From contig CM067314.1 in the NCBI GenBank assembly GCA_034231615.1, forward strand, positions 13,271,415-13,335,414: DNA of 64,000 nt, in the 5' to 3' direction. The notes beneath the pieces were generated by a model. That model had not been told where the DNA came from. It did not search any database and worked only from the letters and a program-made list of their open reading frames with translations. Both the position numbers and the translations under genes were made by a program. The stretch comes from Meghimatium bilineatum (taxonomy: Eukaryota > Mollusca > Gastropoda > Stylommatophora > Philomycidae). This document shows, piece by piece, positions 57,130-64,000 of the stretch (within the stretch, counting starts at the first letter, position 1; each line of letters opens with the position of its first letter).

Positions 57130-57575
57130 ACCTCACAATAGTTCCTTTTTTCGTTCATTTTTTACTGTGTGTGTGTCATCCTGATATGACACTGGCTTGG
57201 AATTTATAGACAAAAATTTGACCAAGAAATACCTGGATAATGGTAATTAGAGGCAAAGACATAGACCACTGGTAAGACCTGGAGTATGATGGGAGGGACA
57301 ACATTAGGTGGTGGGTAGGAATTAAAATCAAGGTGGCACAGAGTCCACAGTTCTATCATGGTGTATGAGTATGATGGGTAGTGCAGGTTAAAGTTAAGAT
57401 TATAATCTTTAACCAGGAAAAATAAAACTCCTTACCTGCAGATCTGAAACTATTCCCCTGCTAAAATGTAGCTTCAATGGGACATAATACTTTACCCATC
57501 CATTTCATCATTATTGGGAGCATTTATGGAATTGTTAGAAGGGCTCGAAAGAATTACCTTCTTTGTACTCAAGTT
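57130..57575. other. A-B intron, unassigned
   Basis: Nothing recognised. Confidence 0.5.
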
Positions 57576-57577
57576 TG

Positions 57578-58590
57578 AGGTGCTAAGGGTACTGCATTGC
57601 TCTTGGCAGACCCAGGGTTAGCAGATAACCAAGAATCACAAAAGTACTTCCTCGTGGTGCACCCTGGAAACAGAAATACAGCTGCTCATGCTGTGTTCCT
57701 GGCCTACACTTTTGGGGATCGTGTACGTCAATGTGGAGGCAGCAAAGGGAATGAGAAATGACTGCAAAATAACAGGCACTCTCCGACACCTCTGTGTTAA
57801 CACATATAGCAACACTGTCGATACAGTGACGCATGTCAGTCCAGCTGGAGCATTGAAGGGGTAGCCAATGAAAATGTCATGAAATGGGTAGATGTCAATG
57901 GCAAACATTGAGCAAGTCTCCGTAATGATAACATACTGAGTACAATGAAAAGGCAGCACAGCGTCTAGGGCAGCGCCCCGTACAACTAAAAAAGAAAGAT
58001 GTTACAAGGAAATCAGAACTAAATCTTTGTTCAGCTCAAGAACAAGCTTCTAGTCCATGATGTTCCTAAATATATGTAGAGACTTGGATGAGGGGTTCAC
58101 GGTGTCAATGGATGACACCTCGACTAAGAGGGCAATGAACATGGGCCCAACTCTACTGTCGATGTTTCCTATACTGGAATCATGCTCGCAAAGAGAAACG
58201 GTTCAGTAACCAATAGGCAAAGGCACAATATGTATAATTTTATGAAGTGAGTTCACTGGCAGCAGAACACCTTGTGCGAGATTGACATGGTTAATTTCAA
58301 CCGCCTCCTCATAGACTTCACTCAGTGACAGTTTTGGTCTGTAAAGTCGAAGGGCACAGTGGGTGGAAGACTGTCATGGCATACAATCAATACGCATCCA
58401 TCGCCTGGTGACAGATAGGAAGGTTGCCACAGACTAGGGAAGCCCATCTGACTTAAAGCATGATAAAATGGATGTGCAGAACCTTACAAGGTGTAAATAA
58501 CGCAGCTATGTTGAAATTGGCTGCAATGTACATCATACTCCGTGATGGAAATCACACGCACTTTCATCTTGGTTCGCAGAAGAAGTACTC
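57578..58590 (+). mobile_element. Family J element, copy 2 (~1 kb, no nested SINE)
   Basis: Uninterrupted relative of 50440-51775. The 3' end CTCCGTGATGGAAATCACAC, then TTGGTTCGCAGAAGAAG, is the family-C end with the common tail. Confidence 0.75.
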
Positions 58591-58924
58591 AAAATTTCCC
58601 CATATATATGATGGCCCTTTCAATGGTGCTTCAATATTGCCCAGAGCATATAAATTCATAACTGAAGCAATAGTCTCCATGGATATTTCTGGAAGACTGG
58701 AGTACAGCTGGAACTCTGCGTGATGTCAACTTCACTTGAATACCTTATGGAAAAATGCCTGAATCTTACAGGTTTTTGTTATTTTCAAACTCAAACTCTT
58801 ACGCCAGAAAGTGACAAAATTACAGATTTTCCCCCTTGGGACTAGCATAGCTATGTTTGTAATCAAAATAGCTTGAATCTGTTAGCTCATTCTTGTTTAT
58901 ATATGGGAAAGCAACCCTAAAGAG

Positions 58925-59165
58925 CTAGGAGTAAATTTTAAAACGAAGTGGACTCCCTTGTTTATAATATAAAAATATGAATCGACGTTTCAACCAAAAG
59001 GCATTTATCAAGAATATATTTACAACATAATGACAAGAGCAGTCCACATGACAATAATATAAATCATTATTTCTATATATTTCAATATTTCTGTGTTCCT
59101 GTTCTTTTGGTGATTTGTGTTTGTTATGTGTGTTACCAGTGACCAGCAAATCTTAACTTACACTG
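58925..59165 (-). mobile_element. Penelope-like element remnant
   Basis: On the - strand CTTGATAAATGCCTTTTGGT continues TTGAAACGTCGATT. The GAAACG following a small stem is the hammerhead-like core. Confidence 0.5.
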
Positions 59166-59489
59166 CTCCAAGTTTTGTCTGCTGGATTACAGTTTTGCTG
59201 CAGTTATTTTATCATTTATTTTTAATATAAAACCCAGGATTGCTATGCCAGATATCTGAACAAATTCCATAATTTTGGAGTTTTCTATCCTCTCATTGCT
59301 ATAATTTATTTTACTCTGAAACTGACAAGCATCAAATATGTATATATTTTCTGGAGTCAATAATAAGTCAGTACCATTAAAGCTCTCTCTTTATTTTTAT
59401 AGGACAAGAAATGAACTCACAGGGACAATGTCATTAGGGAAAGAATTTAGCACAGCTGGATTCAGTATGCTTGTTTGAAAAAATAGGTA

Positions 59490-59585
59490 GTAAAAGTAAA
59501 GTTAACCCATAGCATTTATTAATGCCGTAGGGGTGCGAGATGTTAGCGGTCTCAGATTTCAGTGGCTCGGTTATATGCGGGCGGA
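59490..59585 (-). mobile_element. tRNA-derived SINE family D, truncated antisense copy
   Basis: GTAAAGTTAACCCATAGCAT, TAATGCCGTAGGGGTGCGAG is the inverse of the family-D 3' end at 13180-13235. Confidence 0.85.
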
Positions 59586-59744
59586 AGCCATCACCTCTAC
59601 TACTAAGTGTCGGTGGTGCCCCTTGAATAATTCCAAATTTTTGACAAATATAACAAGGTTGCTATCTCTAGAAAACAAGCCATTAAGATGAACCCCCTTT
59701 ATCTGAAGTGAGATCGATAATATGTACTTCCTGAGCAAAACTAA

Positions 59745-59935
59745 AATCCGACAGGTAAATCCAGGAACAGGATAATGAAGTTTTGCTAATCTGAAGACAC
59801 ACATAAGAACACACATAAATCGACGTTTTGACCAAAAGGCCTTTATCAAGACAAAAATTAAAACAAAATTTAATTTAAACATACAACAGAAAATGGACAG
59901 TAAGAATTATAGACGTTCACATGGTCATGGCACCA
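59745..59935 (-). mobile_element. Penelope-like element remnant
   Basis: Contains GGATAATGAAGTTTTGCTAA and, on the - strand, CTTGATAAAGGCCTTTTGGT followed by CAAAACGTCGATT. Related to the tandem units at 2715-3050. Confidence 0.55.
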
Positions 59936-60221
59936 AAATGTTCCACAGAAAAAAAATGGGGATACAATTTCCCCACATATCCCCCAAAAAAGCACTGTTC
60001 TTTATACATAATTTGATTCCAAATACAGGATTGTTTTGTTTAAAGATTATTTCAGGATAAAATACAGAATATTTGTGGAAGGTTTATATATGGACTATCT
60101 GCAGTATTTTACCAAGTTCATGCGTGTCTTGATGTAGAAATTTGGAACAATTATCTAAGAATAGAATTAACCTCACAAATAAGACAAGTGTAATTATGAA
60201 AATTATCAAAATGGAACTTAC

Positions 60222-61240
60222 TCGTAGAAAAATTTATCACAGATGTTGAGTTATTGTTTCTTCCGTTTTGTCGATTGTTTCCATTCTTCCTGACTGACTC
60301 TGTGACAAGTGTGATGACCTTTTGTTTTCTGTACTCTCCAACACGAGAACGACGAGGTAGGGGCTTAGTCTGCCATAAACCTGATTTGAGAAGCCCTTCA
60401 CAGTGAATGGATAGTTGAATATCATGTGGGAATGAAAGCACTGGATGGAATGAGGGATCCAAAATGGCAATCCTCTCTTTCAATGACACAGTATCTGGAT
60501 CTATTGTTAAGGTGTTGTTATAGCGACCACCACAAATTGGACATGGGCTAGCAGGTGGATAACAACGACACCGTACATCAGACAGGCGCGCTGCCTTTAA
60601 ACTGGTTTTATACAGCCCAATAGTTCGAAGAATTTTCCGTTTGCGATAACTCCTAAGTGGTCTACAACGGGCTGCCTGACATGTTGCATCTGCTAAAATA
60701 TTGTGGTCTAAGAGATCACTGGTTTTTTCCATAAGCCGAAGATCTGTTGGAATTACGGGACTACTCTCCGACGTCTCACAAGTGGTTGATGTGCTGCATG
60801 GGGAATCTGTCAAACCATTGATAAATGGTGATGTGATTTTTGAAGAACATGTTGGACTTCCGAAAGTTGACGATGCAGGTGATAAGCAGTTGCCAAGGGA
60901 CTGCGTTAACCTGCATGCCTGTTTATCCACATTGGACATAACTGCAGAAATATTGCATGGAGAGACATTGCTCCCTGGAGAACCATCTCCGAGGATTTTT
61001 TCATTGCTCCCAGAAGCTCCAACTTGTTTGAATTGTATTCCCTGAAGTTTACGAAGTATTTCAACAGCTGTGGGCTGGTCACCTAGTACCACACCTCCTT
61101 TGCTGTTACGAAGCTGTCTATGAACGAGACTCTGTTGTCTGATGCGGTATTCTAAATCTGAAACCTGTGCCTGTAACCATGTCCATCGAGCAACAACTGC
61201 AGCTCTATCTACAGCCCACTTCCACTCCGCTCTATTCAAA
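60222..61240 (-). CDS. KANSL1: KANSL1-like, exon A (coiled segment, Ser-rich region, Cys motif)
   Basis: KANSL1 is the scaffold subunit of the NSL complex, which directs the MOF/KAT8 histone H4 acetyltransferase to promoters. This exon reads AEWKWAVDRAAVVARW followed by WLQAQVSDLEYRIRQQ and a KGGVVLG segment, the signature of the KANSL1 central helical region. A Ser/Thr-rich stretch follows, then a basic stretch (LRSYRKRKIL), a Cys cluster (CRCYPPASPCPICGG), which aligns with a Cys motif in vertebrate KANSL1, and HPVLSFPHDI. The acceptor is CTACAG before 61240 and the donor is ACGA|gtaagt at 60222. The first base completes a codon from an upstream exon, so the N terminus is missing here. The ATG-initiated reading that extends to 61314 runs through intron sequence and is not a real start. 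Confidence 0.95.
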
Positions 61241-61553
61241 CTGTAGATGAAAATAAGTACAAAATTATTTGTATGTTTATAAAACGTTACAAATTTCACA
61301 TAAATTGAAGTCATTTATAAGATAACTTTAGAATCTACTTGCTTCAACTTTTATGTGCATGACAAAGAGAAAACTGGTGGTCATTCATTTAAATGTGACA
61401 TGATATAAGCGAGTGATTTATACAACTACTTCCAATCTAGTGGTTCTCACAGGATTCACTATCCTGAGTATGCTTATGTTCACAGTAATAAGCATTACTT
61501 GTATACTTGTACTTGTATACAATTGTATCTGGGGGATTTAGAGTTTACAATTA

Positions 61554-61623
61554 CCTCACGCTCCCCAGCGGAAACCACACAAAATATTCGTTGTGGTTAT
61601 CTGAGAGCGAACGCTGAAGAAGA
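61554..61623 (+). mobile_element. 70-bp family-C mini insert
   Basis: A 14-bp target duplication AGAGTTTACAATTA at 61540-61553 and 61624-61637 brackets only 70 bp: CTCACGCTCCCCAGCGGAAA, CCACACAAAATATTCG, and the tail GAGCGAACGCTGAAGAAG. Confidence 0.9.
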
Positions 61624-61724
61624 AGAGTTTACAATTAACAACAGGGTTATGCTATTTTACTTAGTGATCAGCTGTCAGATGTTGAATGATGGTGCAGTTA
61701 TATTTTTGTTCAATCTCCTACTCT

Positions 61725-61830
61725 CACCAGATCTCCTCTATAGCAAGGCAATGGGTCCTACTAGATTTCCAGCAGGGTGTAGTTCAGAGAATGGTAATGT
61801 ATTGCCTTGCAATTGTATTCCACCACATTC
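61725..61830 (-). mobile_element. SINE family A fragment, degraded
   Basis: TATAGCAAGGCAATGGGTCC, TACTAGATTTCCAGCAGGG and AGTTCAGAGAATGGTAATGT in family-A order; tail not recognisable. Confidence 0.7.
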
Positions 61831-61914
61831 AACTTTGGTGCTGGTACTTTAATACATTCAGTGTTTTTACCACTTTCACTAAACGGTGTACATCTGTAAC
61901 CATATCGCTAGTAT

Positions 61915-62345
61915 AGTAAGCCAGCATACGAGAGAACAATTGTACTTATGTAAAACACAAGTTTCTATAATAGTTTCCCTCAGACATGACGGACTATCAA
62001 TAAAACTAGTGGGTAATGATGTGCACACAAGAAAACATACAAATTACAACACACAAAAAATATTAAATGTTTCAACCAAAAGGTCTTTATCAAGATACAC
62101 TATCACACAAAACATCAAAAGACGAATGGAAATTATCACACCCAACAAACGTATCCAACGGAAATATGGAAATGAGATGCCGGAAGGACAAGAAAAACGT
62201 AAATATATGCGGAAACGAACAAATAGATGGTGTAAATGACGGAACAAAATGAATAAAGACCAAGACCACACCAACCCAGTACTAGACAAAAGAGTGGTCG
62301 GAATTGAGTACATGACATACGAGAGAACTGGTTCTTGTACTTACA
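61915..62345. mobile_element. Penelope-like remnant between direct repeats
   Basis: CATACGAGAGAAC..TTGTACTTA occurs at 61926 and 62316. Between them lie GACGGACTATCAATAAAACT (shared with 39820) and GTTTCAACCAAAAGGTCTTT with TATCAAGATACAC, the Penelope-like motif. The remaining ~230 bases are A-rich. Confidence 0.5.
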
Positions 62346-62479
62346 CACTGGTCATGCAATTCAAAGTTAATCACAGCCATGCATGCTTTACTTTTCCCAC
62401 GCTATCTTGCGCCGTTATCAACACAGCCACAGACGCTCACATAGAAGCATATATTTTGCAATTAATTAAACAAGTTACT

Positions 62480-62715
62480 AAATGTGGCATGGGTGTGTGA
62501 TTAAATAGATGTGGTATTAATTGGAGATTAAGCAAGATGTGTAACAAGAGCGGGTCATTAAATACATTGTGGCATGAGTGGGTGATTATCCTAAATAAGA
62601 TGTCTGGCATGAGTGGACAATTACCCTAAGTAAGAGATGTGGCATGAGTGAGTGATTAAATGTGTGCGATGAATGGGTGATTAAGATATGTGGCATGAGT
62701 GGGTGATTAAGATGA
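62480..62715. repeat. Degenerate ~35-bp tandem repeat
   Basis: About seven imperfect units of GTGGCATGAGTGGGTGATTA plus AGAT, with variable spacers. Confidence 0.75.
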
Positions 62716-62742
62716 GAAGGAATGTACTGTGTCATAGTTTAC

Positions 62743-63003
62743 TGCTTGGTTCTGTACAGGAACCGCAGGTGAAAACAATTTGGCTTCCTTGGATGTGGCA
62801 GCAAAGGCAGAACTATTGCAATTGAATATATACCTTCAGTTTGATTTCTTGGCTTTAATGATGCAGGATTCAGACATTTCGCACAAATACTACCACAGGT
62901 TGCACTATGGCAAGCAATAAGCAGTGTGACATCCTCATTGATTGTTGTGGTATTTGACAGTGTGATGCCGAAGTAAACAAACTGTAGATTTCTTCTCTTG
63001 AAA
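62743..63003 (-). CDS. Possible upstream exon of the KANSL1-like gene (doubtful)
   Basis: A frame stays open here and could end at a donor AGCA|gtaaac, leaving the two bases that exon A needs. It reads through ICAKCLNPASLKPRNQ and SIAIVLPLLPHPRKP. The phase fits, but I see no resemblance to KANSL1, no clear acceptor was fixed, and a family-B SINE starts immediately upstream at 63015. A second frame (AATSKEAKLFSPAVPVQNQ) looks equally protein-like. It could be intron. Confidence 0.15.
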
Positions 63004-63014
63004 AAATGTGGATT

Positions 63015-63294
63015 CACACCCGTGTGTTGCCGGGGCCCGAAAGGGGAGCAAAGAATAGCAACACTGTTTACCTTCCATGCATGTCGTAAAAGGCGACGAA
63101 GGAGGTTATGGGATGGAGTTGGCTGTCCTATCCCATATATAGGGTCAGTGACCCAAAGCCATGCTGAAGTTGGATGTATCAGGCCAAAGGCGCAGATATT
63201 GCAGCAATGCTGTAAACCATGACACAACGCATTCCGTTCTCCGGACTACATCCTGCTAATCTGCAGGAGTTTGAGAACGAATGCAGAAGAAGAA
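63015..63294 (+). mobile_element. SINE family B copy
   Basis: Full-length sense copy, CCCGTGTGTTGCCGGGGCCC to GAACGAATGCAGAAGAAG, with flanks GTGGATT on both sides. Confidence 0.94.
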
Positions 63295-63583
63295 GGTGGA
63301 TTTAGACAAGGAAGAGTAACAGTTGACATGGTTGTTACTGGCAGGCAACTACAAGAAAAGTTATACCAGCATAACTTCTATACGAAAGGGGGGGGGGTGT
63401 GGAGACAGGCACGAGTATGGGAAACACTGCTCTATAAAGCATCCATCTATAACAAATTTCCTTATTTAACAACACTTTCACAATACCCAAATTATTGTTA
63501 TTCTCTTGTTTGTAGCGAATTTCTGAGACAACCTAAGAATTTTGTCGGTCAGGGCCAAGTAATGCGACTTGAATGTTAATAAC
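63295..63583. other. Unassigned DNA
   Basis: A short + reading (GFRQGRVTVDMVV, ARQLQEKLYQHN-like) hints at an RT fragment, as in RxGRSTxD..., but is too short to call. Confidence 0.4.
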
Positions 63584-63676
63584 CAGCTGAAGATTGATGT
63601 GTCGGTCCATTGGCGCAAATAAAATGGTGACAATGCATTCCCATTCTCTGAAATACATCCTGCAGGAAATCTTGCA
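63584..63676 (+). mobile_element. SINE family A copy, 3'-truncated
   Basis: GCTGAAGATTGATGTGTCGG, CCATTGGCGCAAATAAAATG and ATTCTCTGAAATACATCCTG. Confidence 0.82.
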
Positions 63677-63736
63677 TAGTCTGTCTACAAATTGGTGATC
63701 ACTGTTGGAGAATATCTATGAAATTATCTATTAGTT

Positions 63737-64000
63737 CACCCGTGTGTTGCATGGGCCCGAAAGGGGAGCAAAGAATAGCAACACTGTTTACCTTCCATGC
63801 ATGTCGAAAAAGGCGACTAAGGAGGTTATGCAGTTCGCAGTTGGATGGAATTCGCAGGATGGAGTTCGCAGTTCCATCCCATATAAGGTCAGTGACCTAA
63901 AGCCATGCTGAAGTCGGATGTGTCAGGCCAAAGGCGCAGATATCGCAGCAATGCTGTAAACCATGACACAACTCATTCCGTTCTCCGGACTACATCCTAA
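63737..64000 (+). mobile_element. SINE family B copy, cut by the window end
   Basis: Sense copy with a local duplication of GGAGTT/TTCGCAGTT around 63830-63865. It reaches the TCCGGACTACATCCT block at the edge. Confidence 0.92.

Noticed and set aside
60701-61045. 114-residue + strand ORF
   Set aside because: Antisense shadow of KANSL1-like exon A, which is supported by homology and splice phase.
62739-63227. 162-residue - strand ORF
   Set aside because: Its first half is an antisense reading of a family-B SINE. Only the part after 63003 was kept, as a doubtful exon.

Overview
This is an AT-rich eukaryotic window with intron-split genes buried in old transposable-element debris. It is not prokaryotic: there are no operons, and no long ORFs outside repeats and KANSL1 exon A. 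The animal-type KANSL1 and WDSUB1 homologues, many RTE/I-like LINE fragments and several dispersed SINE-like families suggest an invertebrate animal. A lophotrochozoan, perhaps a mollusc, is my guess, but nothing in the window proves it.

Two host genes are supported, arranged tail to tail. (1) On the + strand, 6168-8069 holds the last two exons of a WDSUB1-like gene: the end of a SAM domain, a U-box split by an intron, then a stop. (2) On the - strand, 61240 down to 38443 holds six consecutive exons of a KANSL1-like gene, a scaffold subunit of the NSL histone acetyltransferase complex. All six splice junctions keep phase and give 770 residues up to the stop codon. Its N-terminal exons lie upstream, probably beyond the window.

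Nearly everything else is mobile or tandem DNA. Positions 1-34000 hold LINE remnants (RT, endonuclease and RNase H pieces, all broken), two TTAA/hAT-type non-autonomous DNA elements, minisatellites (19-, 26-, 32- and 39-bp units) and tRNA-derived SINEs. From 34800 to 38200 a duplicated repeat runs into a 2.6-kb (CA)n/(TA)n-rich satellite that ends just past the KANSL1 stop codon. From 38443 to the end, the KANSL1 introns are packed with SINEs, a TTAA element containing a SINE, a 350-bp hAT MITE with perfect 8-bp target duplications, a 515-bp foldback and Penelope-like remnants.

The most coherent signal is a retroposon network. Three short repeat families, here called A (~160 bp), B (~275 bp) and C/J (53-70 bp copies and a ~1-kb form), end in nearly the same (GAA)n-tailed motif. 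That motif resembles the 3' end of a LINE present at 8773 and 18370. Many copies have target-site duplications, and several nested insertions can be dated relative to one another by filled and empty sites. Family names A-J are mine. I could not compare them with any database.
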